A stretch of DNA of 64,000 nt, taken from Halobacterium hubeiense (GTDB lineage Archaea > Halobacteriota > Halobacteria > Halobacteriales > Halobacteriaceae). This document shows positions 16,707-24,323 of the stretch, piece after piece. The stretch is from assembly GCF_001488575.1 (NCBI RefSeq), contig NZ_LN831302.1:1426001-1490000 (forward strand). Direction: 5' to 3'. The position numbers and the translations under genes are program-made. Each line of letters starts with the position of its first letter. The first letter of the stretch is position 1. A model generated the notes under the pieces. It was not told the origin of the DNA, did no database searches, and saw nothing but the letters and a program-made list of their open reading frames with translations.

Positions 16707-16715
16707 CCGTAAAAG
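16707..16715 (-). promoter_or_regulatory. TATA-like box of the rpa operon
   Basis: The minus-strand core CTTTTACGG is centred about 28 bases before the rpa ATG and leaves almost no 5' leader. Confidence 0.5.
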
Positions 16716-16785
16716 GGTTCCCGCGAGCGGGCGCGCGTGAAGCGAACACGAAACGCGTTTCCCACCGCCGCCCCCTCCCCAGCGT

Positions 16786-17445
16786 ATGCACGTCGTCGTC
16801 AACGCCGCGATGAGCGCGGACGGCAAGCTCTCGACGCGCCGCCGCGAGCAGGTCGTCATCAGCGGCGAGGCCGACTTCCGGCGCGTGGACGAACTGCGCG
16901 CGAGCGTGGACGCCGTGATGGTCGGCGTCGGCACCGTGCTCGCTGACAACCCCTCACTGACCGTCGACGACTCCGACCTCGTCGCCGAGCGCGACCAGCG
17001 CGGCGACTCCCCCCAGCCGGCCCGCGTCGTCGCGGACTCCCACGCCCGCACGCCGCCGGACGCCCGCGTGCTCGACGGCGCCGCGGAGACGTACGTCCTC
17101 GTCGCCGAGGAGGAGCCCCGCGAGCACCGGCAGACGCTCGAAGACGCCGGCGCGACCGTCGTCGTCGCCGGCGAGAACCGCGTCGAACTCCCCGACGCCC
17201 TCGACCAACTGGAAGCCCACGGCGTCGAGGCGTTGATGGTCGAGGGCGGCGGCGAACTCATCTTCTCGCTGTTCGCCGACGACCTCGTGGACGAGCTCTC
17301 CGTATTCGTCGCGCCGAAGATTATCGGCGGCCGCGACGCCCCCACGCTCGCCGACGGCGACGGCTTCGTCCGCGACTTCCCGGAACTCGAACTGGCGGGC
17401 GTCGAGCGCATCGACGACGGCGTCCTCTTGGAGTACGACTGCTGA
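16786..17445 (+). CDS. arfC: 2,5-diamino-6-ribosylamino-pyrimidinone 5'-phosphate reductase
   Basis: Reduces the ribosyl side chain of the pyrimidine intermediate in riboflavin and deazaflavin (F420) synthesis, using NAD(P)H. The 219-residue chain is a RibD C-terminal/DHFR-like domain: VVNAAMSADGKLSTR at the N-terminus, VDAVMVGVGTVLADNPSL for nucleotide and substrate binding, PARVVADSHARTPP, and MVEGGGELIFSLF followed by VAPKIIGGRDAPT. All are hallmarks of the archaeal reductase. A TATA-like element lies about 28 bases before the ATG. It is divergent from the rpa operon. Confidence 0.93.
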   Translation: MHVVVNAAMSADGKLSTRRREQVVISGEADFRRVDELRASVDAVMVGVGTVLADNPSLTVDDSDLVAERDQRGDSPQPARVVADSHARTPPDARVLDGAAETYVLVAEEEPREHRQTLEDAGATVVVAGENRVELPDALDQLEAHGVEALMVEGGGELIFSLFADDLVDELSVFVAPKIIGGRDAPTLADGDGFVRDFPELELAGVERIDDGVLLEYDC

Positions 17446-17458
17446 GGGCGACCGACCG

Positions 17459-17890
17459 CTATTCGCCGCCCCGAGAGACGGGGACGGTCGTGACCTGTAC
17501 CTCGGCGCGCCGGACGACGCGCTCGGTGACGCTCCCGACGCTGAGGAACCGGTCGAGGCCGCTGCGGCCGTGCTTGCCCATCACCACGAGGTCCGCGCCG
17601 TAGTCGTCGGCCGCGTCCAGAATCTCCTCGTGGGGGAGCCCGGTTCGCAGGTGTTTCTCCACGCCCACGCCGGCCGCCGCGCCCTGCTCGCCGGCGGCGT
17701 CGAGCGCGCGCTCGGCCTCGGTCTCTGCTTCCTCGACGACGAGGTCGTAGTCCGTCGCGACGAACCGCTCGTCGACGACGAACAGCGCGTGCACCTCGGC
17801 GTCGAACCGCTCGGCTAACGCGAGCGCGACGCCGACTGCCTCCGACGCGCCCTCGCTGCCGTCCGTCGGCACGAGTATGGTCGAATACAC
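17459..17890 (-). CDS. Universal stress protein (UspA family)
   Basis: A single-domain Usp of 143 residues. It begins MYSTILVPTDGSEGASEAV, and the ATP-binding loop is VVMGKHGRSGLDRFLSVGSVTERVVRRAEVQVTTVPV (G-x2-G-x9-G-S/T type), so it probably binds ATP. The start codon is GTG at 17890, set by the family N-terminus and a TATA-like stretch about 28 bases upstream. It stands alone between arfC (converging, 13-base gap) and a small hypothetical gene. The regulatory role is unknown. Confidence 0.93.
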   Translation of the reverse strand: MYSTILVPTDGSEGASEAVGVALALAERFDAEVHALFVVDERFVATDYDLVVEEAETEAERALDAAGEQGAAAGVGVEKHLRTGLPHEEILDAADDYGADLVVMGKHGRSGLDRFLSVGSVTERVVRRAEVQVTTVPVSRGGE

Positions 17891-17955
17891 TCGCGGCTAG
17901 TCGGCGGCGTCGAAGAAAGGTACTTCGGCGGCGTCAGCGGCCCGTAGAAAACGAG

Positions 17956-18240
17956 TTAGTGCTGGTGGCCGGTCGCTTCCGCGTACGTCTGCCCGAAGCG
18001 CTCCTCGAACTGGTCGAGGGTGGCCTGCTCGACGTCCTGCAGTTCCTCGGTGGGCTCGCCCTCGCTGTGGTGGACGAGCGCGTGGGCGCGCTGTGCGAAC
18101 GCCATCAGCGCGATGTCGCCGACGACCTGCGCTTCGCTGTCGTCGTCCTCCTCGCTGAAGATCTCCACGAGTCGCGCGGGAATCGTGACCTCGTCGGTGT
18201 CGCCGTCCGGGTCCTCGATGGTGAACGTGGCTTCGTCCAT
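17956..18240 (-). CDS. Small acidic haloarchaeal protein
   Basis: A 94-residue protein beginning MDEATFTIEDPDGDTDEVTIPARLVEIF and ending in a His-containing tail (ATGHQH). A beta-hairpin start is followed by helices (VVGDIALMAFAQRAHALVHHSE, LDQFEERFGQTYAEAT). It resembles a conserved haloarchaeal family (perhaps DUF7545) without known function. A TATA-like element (GCATTTGAG) 27 bases upstream supports this start over an in-frame ATG at 18267. Confidence 0.75.
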   Translation of the reverse strand: MDEATFTIEDPDGDTDEVTIPARLVEIFSEEDDDSEAQVVGDIALMAFAQRAHALVHHSEGEPTEELQDVEQATLDQFEERFGQTYAEATGHQH

Positions 18241-18298
18241 GCCCGCACGGACGGGACCGCGACTCAAATGCGTGTGGTTACGGGAGCGGGGTGCTGGC

Positions 18299-19621
18299 TC
18301 AGTCGTCGGCGGGCGCGGCCTCGGTCCCTTCCGCGGCGCTCGCGCTCACTTCACTTTCGAGGTACTCGTCGGCGTCCAACGCGGCCTTACAGCCCATGCC
18401 CGCGGCGGTGACCGCCTGCTGGTAGTGGTAGTCCACGACGTCGCCCGCGCCGAAGATGCCCTCGACGTCGGTGAGCGTCTGCCCGCCGCCCTTGCCGCCG
18501 TGGGTGACGATGTAGCCCTCGTCGTCGAGTTCGACGCCGGTGTCTTCGAGGTACTCCGTGTTCGGCGTGTGGCCGATGGCGACGAAGAACGCGCCCACCG
18601 ACAGCGAGAACTGCTCGGTCTCCTTGTCGTCGAGCTTCGCGGTCGGGTGGCCCTCGGGGTGGCGCACGAGCGTCACGTCCTCGACGCCGTCCTCGGGCGT
18701 GCCGTTGACCTCGACGGCTTCCGTGTTCCACAGGACCTCCATGTCGCCGTCCTCGACGTGTTCGTCGATGCGCTCCTGCCAGTAGTCCTCCGCGCGGAGT
18801 TCGTCGCGGCGGTGGACCAGATAGACGGTGTCCGCGAACTTCGTGAGGAACGACGCCTCCTCGGCGGCCGCGTCGCCGCCGCCGACGACGACCATGTCCT
18901 CGCCCTTGAAGAACGCGCCGTCGCAGGTCGCGCACGTCGAGACGCCGTAGCCCATCAGCTCGTCCTCGCCGGGGATGCCGAGCGTGCGCGCGCTCGCGCC
19001 GGACGCCGCGATGACGGCGTCGGCGGTGTAGACGTCGCCGTTCGACAGCTCCACGCGGAACGGCCGCTGGGAGTCATCGACGCTCTCGACGACGCCGTGT
19101 TCGAGCTCCGAGCCGAAGCGCTTGGCCTGCTCTTTCATGTTGTTGATGAGGTCCGGCCCCGAGATGCCCTCCGGGAACCCCGGGTAGTTCTCGACCTCGG
19201 TAGTGAGCGTGAGCTGGCCGCCGGGCTCGTCGCCCTCGAACAGCAGTGGGTCGTTGTTCGAGCGCGCCGCGTAGATGGCCGCAGTCAGCGCCGCGATGCC
19301 CGTCCCGGTGATGATGAGCTTCCGGTGCTCGACCACGTCGTCAGCGCTGTCGTCGGCGATGCCGAGCTTCTCGTCGAGTTCGCCGCTCTGGTCGAGTTCG
19401 TGGGTGTCGTCCCAGCCGCCGATGAGTTCGTCGTCGATGAACACCTCGGGTGCGGTTTCGCGGCCGTTCGCGCGCTCTTTCATCTCCGCGAACAGCTCCT
19501 CGTCGCCCGTGACGTTGTACGTCACGTAGTCGACGCCCTTCTCGTCGAAGAGGTCTTTCGCCTTCTCGCAGTACGGGCAGTCCGTCTTCGTGTAGATTTC
19601 CACTCGGGGCTCGTCAGTCAT
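18299..19621 (-). CDS. Glutaredoxin-thioredoxin reductase fusion
   Basis: A 440-residue redox flavoprotein. Residues 1-80 form a glutaredoxin domain with the CPYC active site (TKTDCPYCEKAKDLF) and the cis-Pro region APEVFIDDELIGG. After a short acidic linker (GIADDSADDVVEH) comes a complete thioredoxin reductase: FAD motif ITGTGIAALTAAIYAA, the redox pair CATC (STCATCDGAFF), NAD(P)H motif VVVGGGDAAAEEASFL, and the second FAD motif GIFGAGDVVDYHYQQAVTAAG. The fusion suggests the reductase delivers electrons to its own glutaredoxin domain, possibly in gamma-glutamylcysteine or thioredoxin reduction; that is inference. The first FAD motif has Ile where most reductases have Pro. Confidence 0.93.
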   Translation of the reverse strand: MTDEPRVEIYTKTDCPYCEKAKDLFDEKGVDYVTYNVTGDEELFAEMKERANGRETAPEVFIDDELIGGWDDTHELDQSGELDEKLGIADDSADDVVEHRKLIITGTGIAALTAAIYAARSNNDPLLFEGDEPGGQLTLTTEVENYPGFPEGISGPDLINNMKEQAKRFGSELEHGVVESVDDSQRPFRVELSNGDVYTADAVIAASGASARTLGIPGEDELMGYGVSTCATCDGAFFKGEDMVVVGGGDAAAEEASFLTKFADTVYLVHRRDELRAEDYWQERIDEHVEDGDMEVLWNTEAVEVNGTPEDGVEDVTLVRHPEGHPTAKLDDKETEQFSLSVGAFFVAIGHTPNTEYLEDTGVELDDEGYIVTHGGKGGGQTLTDVEGIFGAGDVVDYHYQQAVTAAGMGCKAALDADEYLESEVSASAAEGTEAAPADD

Positions 19622-19740
19622 ACCTACTAGTCGGTGACCGCGGTGTTTGTACGTTGTGTTGGCCGGGAAGCTGGCCGGTGCTTCAAACGCGCGTTTGTCG
19701 CGTCCGAAGCTACACGTGCCGGGTCGCCCAACGGCGACCC

Positions 19741-20775
19741 ATGGACGCGTCACGTCGGAACCTCGCGCTCGCCGCAGTCGGCGGTGCGCTCTGGGCGGTC
19801 GTCCCGCCGCTGGACGGTACGGTGGCGTGGGTCTGGTCGGTCGCGCCGGTCGCCCCGGTGCTCGTCGCGTTCGGCGTCCTCGAGTGCTGGCGCCGCTACC
19901 GCGCGGACTGGGGGCGGGTCGGGCGAGCGGGCGCGGCGCTCTCGTGGATGGGACTCGCGCTCCTGACGGTCGCTGCACTCCTCCAGCAGGCGCTGGCGGG
20001 CCTCGTCGCGGTGTTCGCGGTGGCGCCCGTCGCGGTCAGCGGCGCGCTCGCGCTCTGGGCCGGGGCGGCGTTTCTCGCCGTCGTCCTCCGCCGCGCGGGC
20101 GTCGTGGACCGCGTCGGTGCGGCAGCGTTCGTTCTCGCGCTCCCGGCGAGCGCCGTCCTGAACGCCGTCCTCGGGCCGGCCGCGCTCGGTCTCGCGCCGG
20201 TGTCGCTCCCCGTCGGCCTCGGCCTCTACGGCGTCGCGTGGGTCGCGCTCCCCGTTCGCCTCTCGCGGACGAGTGAGTCGGCGGCTCGCGCCCCACCGTC
20301 CACCGCGGCGGCGAGCAGCGAGTCGGTCCTCGAGAGCCCGGAGCGCGTCGTCGCCGCTGCCGTCGGCCTCGCTGTCGGAGTGCTGACCGCGGCCGGCGTC
20401 GTCCCGTTCGGCGTCCCGGGCGGAACCCCGCTCACCGGAGAGACAGCGGTCCTCGACGCGATTCACGCGACCCTCGGCGTCGCGGGCGTCCTCGCCGCCG
20501 TCGCCGGGGCCCGGTACGCATCCTGGTACGACCGCCTCGGCGGTGTGGCGTTCCTCGCGCTCGCCGCGCTCCCCTTCTTCCCCGGCCAGACGCCGTTCGG
20601 ACTGGCCTTCGTCGACCTCGTCGTCTACGTCCCGGCTGCCGTGGTGACCCTCGGCGTCGCGGCCGCCGCGGCAGGCGGCGACTCACCGCTCCAGCTGTCG
20701 GGCGTGGACGACGGCGTACGCGACGGCGGCGAGGACGCCGACGGTGAAAACGGCCGCGCCGACCGGGAGCACTGA
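19741..20775 (+). CDS. Multi-pass membrane protein
   Basis: A 344-residue protein with about 8-10 predicted membrane helices, rich in Ala, Val and Leu; for example VAPVAPVLVAFGVLE, LALLTVAALLQQALAGLVAV and AAVVTLGVAAAAAGG. A Ser/Ala-rich loop (about 177-200) divides the two halves. The last 27 residues are hydrophilic and acidic, encoded where the gene overlaps a regulator gene on the opposite strand by 93 bases. No family is recognised. An adjacent regulator and shared 3' ends suggest, but do not show, a functional link. Confidence 0.7.
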   Translation: MDASRRNLALAAVGGALWAVVPPLDGTVAWVWSVAPVAPVLVAFGVLECWRRYRADWGRVGRAGAALSWMGLALLTVAALLQQALAGLVAVFAVAPVAVSGALALWAGAAFLAVVLRRAGVVDRVGAAAFVLALPASAVLNAVLGPAALGLAPVSLPVGLGLYGVAWVALPVRLSRTSESAARAPPSTAAASSESVLESPERVVAAAVGLAVGVLTAAGVVPFGVPGGTPLTGETAVLDAIHATLGVAGVLAAVAGARYASWYDRLGGVAFLALAALPFFPGQTPFGLAFVDLVVYVPAAVVTLGVAAAAAGGDSPLQLSGVDDGVRDGGEDADGENGRADREH

Positions 20776-21234
20776 GACGCCGTACCCGCCGAGGTGCTCC
20801 CCGCCGACGAACTCCGGGGCGGGCGCGAGCACTCGCTGCGCGACCACGCCGGCGACCGCGAACGCGGCGACGGCGCCCAGCGCACGCTCCAGCACGCGTT
20901 CCAGTTCGTCGCGGTCCGCGTCACCCGAGACGATGACCAGCGGGTCGCCCGCGGGTGCGTAGACGGCGGTCTCGCAGCCGGTCTCGTCGTCCACCGCGTC
21001 CACCGACGTTACCACGTCCGCAGCTTCGAGGTTGTCGAGGTGGTAGTGGACGTTCTGCGGACTGGTGTCGGTCACCTCGGCCAGCGTCGCCGCCGTCGTC
21101 GGCGACTCGCGGAGCCGGTCGAGGATGGCCCGCGCCGTTTCGGAGGACAGCGCGTCCACGGCCGCGCCGTCGTCTGCGCTCAGGTCGACGACGCGCGGCC
21201 CCGCGTCGGCGTGGGCGTCCTGCGGCGGAAACAT
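20683..21234 (-). CDS. ArsR-type winged-helix regulator with two membrane helices
   Basis: A 183-residue DNA-binding protein tied to the membrane. Residues about 25-75 form a winged helix-turn-helix (ETARAILDRLRESPTTAATLAEVTDTSPQNVHYHLDNLEAADVV), followed by a wing with YAPAGDPLVIVSGD. The C-terminus carries two hydrophobic segments (ALGAVAAFAVAGVVAQRVL and GAAVFTVGVLAAVAYAVV). This layout is common among haloarchaeal regulators. A TATA-like box (GAGTTACG) is about 28 bases upstream. Its last 31 codons lie antisense to the end of the membrane-protein gene. Confidence 0.85.
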   Translation of the reverse strand: MFPPQDAHADAGPRVVDLSADDGAAVDALSSETARAILDRLRESPTTAATLAEVTDTSPQNVHYHLDNLEAADVVTSVDAVDDETGCETAVYAPAGDPLVIVSGDADRDELERVLERALGAVAAFAVAGVVAQRVLAPAPEFVGGEHLGGYGVSVLPVGAAVFTVGVLAAVAYAVVHARQLER

Positions 21235-21325
21235 TCACGCACAACCACGACAGCCCGAGACGTAACTCTGTCGCCCGCGACGGCGCACCCAAGCGCTTAC
21301 GCCCCGCGTCGCCCCACACTCGGGT

Positions 21326-21610
21326 ATGGCCGCCGACCTCCACGAGAAGATGGACCGCTACGAGGGCCTGCTGGCCGAAGCGCTCGACGAGGCCGAGGCC
21401 GTACCACCCGCTGACACGCCGCTGGGCGAGGCCGCCGCCGAGTGCGAGGAGATGGCGCAGTCGTATCTGGACGACGGCCGCCACTTCCGCGAGCACGACG
21501 ACCCCGTGAACGCGCTCGCGGCGTTCTCCTACGGGCACGCGTGGCTGGACGCCGGCGCTCGCATCGGGCTCTTCGACGTGCCCGAGACTGGCCACCTGTT
21601 CACCGTCTGA
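21326..21610 (+). CDS. DUF357 family protein
   Basis: A 94-residue helical archaeal protein of the DUF357 family, function unknown. It reads as a helix pair with TPR-like character: LHEKMDRYEGLLAEALDEAEAV, then AAAECEEMAQSYLDDGRHFREHDDPVNALAAFSYGHAWLDAGARIGLF. A TATA-like CGCTTACGC is about 28 bases before the ATG. In other archaea this family often sits near translation or tRNA genes; here aIF2-beta is 1.5 kb away. Confidence 0.85.
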   Translation: MAADLHEKMDRYEGLLAEALDEAEAVPPADTPLGEAAAECEEMAQSYLDDGRHFREHDDPVNALAAFSYGHAWLDAGARIGLFDVPETGHLFTV

Positions 21611-21676
21611 GCCGGGAGCCGGCACGTCACGCGGTCTCGGGTAGTTTTACGGTACTGCGCCGCCTCGGCGTAGCCG

Positions 21677-21952
21677 ATGGAGGCCGCGCTCTGGTACGTG
21701 TTGACGGGGACGCGCGGCGGCCCGAACCGCGTCCGCCTGCTGCGGGCGCTCGCCGACCGGCCGCGAAACGCGAACCAGCTCGCGGAGGACCTGGACCTGG
21801 ACTACAAGACGGTCCGCCACCACCTCGACGTGCTCGTCGAGAACGACATCGTGCAGTCCAGCGGCGACGACTACGGCGCGGTGTACCTGCCGACCGACGC
21901 GGCCCGCGACAACTGGGACACCATCGAGGAAATCATCGAGGAGGTCGAATGA
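21677..21952 (+). CDS. Winged helix-turn-helix regulator
   Basis: A 91-residue single-domain regulator of the ArsR-like type. The HTH reads RVRLLRALADRPRNANQLAEDLDLDYKTVRHHLDVLVENDIV, with the wing SGDDYGAVYLPTD and an acidic C-terminal helix. A TATA-like box (AGTTTTACGG) is about 30 bases upstream. It is followed 73 bases later by a small membrane-protein gene with its own promoter; this regulator-membrane pair is frequent in haloarchaea. Confidence 0.88.
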   Translation: MEAALWYVLTGTRGGPNRVRLLRALADRPRNANQLAEDLDLDYKTVRHHLDVLVENDIVQSSGDDYGAVYLPTDAARDNWDTIEEIIEEVE

Positions 21953-22025
21953 TGCACGATCCTAGGGGAATACCGGCCGAATTTGGGAAAGCGTATAACT
22001 ACCGGTCTTGCCAACGGTGGTGTAG

Positions 22026-22328
22026 ATGACCGTCTGGGCGGACGTGACGCGGGCGGCGATGGCACTCAACGTCGTCGCGCTGCTCGCGCTCTGCGGCGTG
22101 TGGGCCCGCAACTACCGGCAGATACAGTCGAAACACGCGCTCGGCCTACTGGTGTTCGGCCTGCTGTTGCTCGGGGAGAACGCCCTCGGGCTCTACTACT
22201 TCGTGATGCACGCCAAACTGACGGCGTGGTTCAGCGGCCTCCCCTCGATTTCCGCGACCGCGATGATGGCGCTGCGGCTGCTGGAGACCGCCGCCATCGC
22301 GTTCCTGCTGTGGGTCACCTGGGACTGA
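22026..22328 (+). CDS. Three-helix membrane protein, partner of the preceding regulator
   Basis: A 100-residue protein with three predicted membrane helices: about 8-26 (AAMALNVVALLALCGVWA), 38-60 (HALGLLVFGLLLLGENALGLYYF) and 80-98 (MMALRLLETAAIAFLLWVTW). The loop RNYRQIQSKH and the Glu/Asn in helix 2 are characteristic of haloarchaeal small membrane proteins encoded beside winged-helix regulators. A TATA-like GCGTATAAC lies about 30 bases before the ATG. Function unknown. Confidence 0.75.
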   Translation: MTVWADVTRAAMALNVVALLALCGVWARNYRQIQSKHALGLLVFGLLLLGENALGLYYFVMHAKLTAWFSGLPSISATAMMALRLLETAAIAFLLWVTWD

Positions 22329-22398
22329 CGCCGGCCCGACGCACCGCCCGGGACGGCCACCAGTCATTTTTCGGCTGCGGGGGAACCCCTACACGTTC

Positions 22399-22791
22399 AT
22401 GAAACACGACGAGTTCGTCGGCGCGGTCCAGCACCGCGCCGAACTGGCCTCCCGCGGCGAAGCCATCCGAGCCACGCGCGCGGTCCTCACCACGCTCGGC
22501 GAGCGACTCCAGCCGGGCGAAGCGTCCGACCTCGCGGGCCCGCTCCCGATGGAAATCGACGTCTTCCTCCACCAGGCGGATTCCGGGCAGCTATTCGACT
22601 ACGACGACTTCGTCCAGCGGGTCTCCGAGCGCGCGAGCGCCGACTACGCCGACGCCGCCTACTACGCGCAGGTCGTGCTGGACGTCGTCGACGAGTCCGT
22701 GCCCGAGAGCGAACTGCAGGACGTCACCGCCCAGCTCCCCGGCGACTACGACGACCTCTTCGAGTTAGTCGGCTCCGACGACTACTACTGA
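22399..22791 (+). CDS. DUF2267 family protein
   Basis: A 130-residue acidic helical protein of the DUF2267 family. The N-terminal motif is MKHDEFVGAVQHRAELASRGEAIRATRAVLTTLGERL, with the conserved LPMEI turn and a second repeat of the helical unit (YDDFVQRVSERA ... LQDVTAQLPGDYDDLFELVG). Members occur in bacteria and haloarchaea, often in stress or biofilm contexts, without an assigned activity. A T-rich element (CATTTTTCGG) lies about 31 bases upstream. Confidence 0.85.
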   Translation: MKHDEFVGAVQHRAELASRGEAIRATRAVLTTLGERLQPGEASDLAGPLPMEIDVFLHQADSGQLFDYDDFVQRVSERASADYADAAYYAQVVLDVVDESVPESELQDVTAQLPGDYDDLFELVGSDDYY

Positions 22792-22840
22792 CCGAAACCG
22801 GGCCTCAAGCTTTTTCCCGGCAGCCGTTCGACTGGGGAGC

Positions 22841-23023
22841 ATGGCGCACGAGGCGTACGTGCAGTTGGTCTGTCCTGAATGTCAAAAGCAGTGGGAGAGC
22901 ACGCCGAGCGAGCTGCCCACCCACGACGAGAACTTCAGCTGTCCGAACTGTCACGCGACGCGGCGGACGGCGGAGTTCATGCGAACCGACCGCGACCTCG
23001 AGAACCTCAAGCGGCTCCAGTAG
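22841..23023 (+). CDS. Small zinc-ribbon protein, 60 residues
   Basis: Two CxxC knuckles (VCPECQKQW and SCPNCHATR) 23 residues apart form a zinc ribbon; the rest is hydrophilic. The start has a strong TATA-like GCTTTTTCCC 27 bases upstream. Its TAG stop directly abuts the stop of the aIF2-beta gene on the other strand, with no base between. Conserved haloarchaeal family of unknown role, possibly linked to translation or transcription. Confidence 0.82.
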   Translation: MAHEAYVQLVCPECQKQWESTPSELPTHDENFSCPNCHATRRTAEFMRTDRDLENLKRLQ

Positions 23024-23422
23024 TTAGACGACCGACCGCGCGCCACACGCCTCGCAGTGGAGGCGCTCGGTGTCGTCCTCGACTTCGAGATTCGTGTCCG
23101 GCAGCCCGCACTCGGGGCACGTGACGTACGTCTCGACGTACTCGTCGAGGACGTCCTCGACGCGGCGCTGGCGGAACTCGCCGGTGAACCGGGCGCGCCC
23201 GTTCTCGTCGATCTGCGCGCTGGTCCCGAGCTCGTTCTGGATGAACTTCAGCACGTGGTCCTGCTCGCGGCCGAGGCGGTCAAGCGTGTCCTGGAAGTTC
23301 TCGTACACCGTGACGTTGCCTTCCTCGCGGACGTTCGGCTCCGGAACCTCGAACCGGCTCTCGCTGCCCGCGACGTCGGGCTTCTGCTGCATCGCGCGGT
23401 CGAGTTGCTCCTCGTAGTCCAT
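23024..23422 (-). CDS. eif2b: Translation initiation factor aIF2, beta subunit
   Basis: Subunit of the heterotrimeric factor that brings initiator tRNA to the ribosome. The 132-residue product has the archaeal length. The N-terminal helix MDYEEQLDRAMQQKPDV contacts the gamma subunit in other archaea; the core reads DVLKFIQNELGTSAQIDENGRARFTG-like (here HVLKFIQNELGTS) and the C-terminal zinc ribbon has CPECGLPDTNL and HCEACGARS. Start 23422 gives the family N-terminus and is 26 bases after a TATA-like GCTTTTGTG; the longer frame upstream is not protein-like. Confidence 0.97.
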   Translation of the reverse strand: MDYEEQLDRAMQQKPDVAGSESRFEVPEPNVREEGNVTVYENFQDTLDRLGREQDHVLKFIQNELGTSAQIDENGRARFTGEFRQRRVEDVLDEYVETYVTCPECGLPDTNLEVEDDTERLHCEACGARSVV

Positions 23423-23558
23423 ACCCCGACGAAGGACCGGGCCGCACAAAAGCCTTTCAAAAGCCCGGGTCGCCCCGTATTTGGCCGGTTCTCGGGAGCG
23501 CCGTGGTAACACCTCTCAGGATAATACTATAACCCCGTGACCGTTAGAATTGGCTGCC

Positions 23559-23798
23559 ATGAAGAAGCAGGAGCTCATCCACCTCCACGGCCTCCTCGCA
23601 GAGGTCGGGAACTACTACGAGGAGTGCGAGGCAGACGAAATTTCTCTTGACGAGTACGAGGAACTCGGCGTACGACCGACATCCATTCACAAATCGAAGA
23701 CCGACCACAAAGCGGCTGTTTTCGCGCTCGCGGGCGGCATCACTTCGGCGATGGAAGAACCCGAAGAACAGGAAGCCGTCCCCGCTCAGGCCGACTAA
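23559..23798 (+). CDS. UPF0058 family protein
   Basis: A 79-residue archaeal protein of the UPF0058 family, starting MKKQELIHLHGLLAEVGNYYEE. The His-x-His and Glu/Cys residues in the first helix are thought to bind metal in this family; the centre SIHKSKTDHKAAVFALAGGIT is diagnostic. Function unknown. ATG 23559 is preferred over TTG 23550; a TATA-like ATACTATAAC lies about 30 bases upstream. Confidence 0.88.
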   Translation: MKKQELIHLHGLLAEVGNYYEECEADEISLDEYEELGVRPTSIHKSKTDHKAAVFALAGGITSAMEEPEEQEAVPAQAD

Positions 23799-23848
23799 CG
23801 TAGCGACACGCGACGCCTCCCTGCGCACCCAACTCGCCAGCGACAGCG

Positions 23849-24235
23849 TTACGCTCCGTCCGCGCGCTCTGACTCCCCGCTCTCCGCGTCCTCCTCGCTG
23901 GCTTCCTCCTCGACGGACAGCACCTCCAGCGGGATGTTCTCCAGCCGCTGGCCGATTTCCTTGCGCGCGATGCGGGAGGCGTGCTCGGCGCGCTCGACGT
24001 TGAACACGCTCATCTCCAGTTCGAGCGCGACGAGGCTCTCGTCGGCCGCGACGAACGCGGGGTCGAGTTCGTCCCCGCAGTGCGGGCAGGACCGCTCGCC
24101 CATGCTGATTTCGACGTAGTTGAGGTCGGGGTTCAGCAGCTCGCCGGTCTTCGAGATGGCGATGCGAACCGCCTCGTCGGGGGTCTCGACGTCGTAAACG
24201 GGGACCGCGGCCTCGACGACCACCCTACAGTCCAT
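23849..24235 (-). CDS. DUF555 (UPF0212) family protein
   Basis: A 128-residue archaeal protein of unknown function. Diagnostic parts are the N-terminal strand MDCRVVVEAAVPVYDVETPDEAVRIAISKTGELLNP, one CxxC knuckle (RSCPHCGDE), and FVAADESLVALELEMSVFNVERAEHASRIARKEIG. The C-terminus is a variable acidic tail. A weak A/T element lies 26 bases upstream. It is divergent from the glycosylase gene. Confidence 0.88.
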   Translation of the reverse strand: MDCRVVVEAAVPVYDVETPDEAVRIAISKTGELLNPDLNYVEISMGERSCPHCGDELDPAFVAADESLVALELEMSVFNVERAEHASRIARKEIGQRLENIPLEVLSVEEEASEEDAESGESERADGA

Positions 24236-24323
24236 GGCTACGTGGAACGTTCACACGCAATGTAGAAGAAGGTTGGCCCGGAACCGAACCCGTCTTCCCC
24301 GAGCGCCGCCAAGCCCGCCCGAG

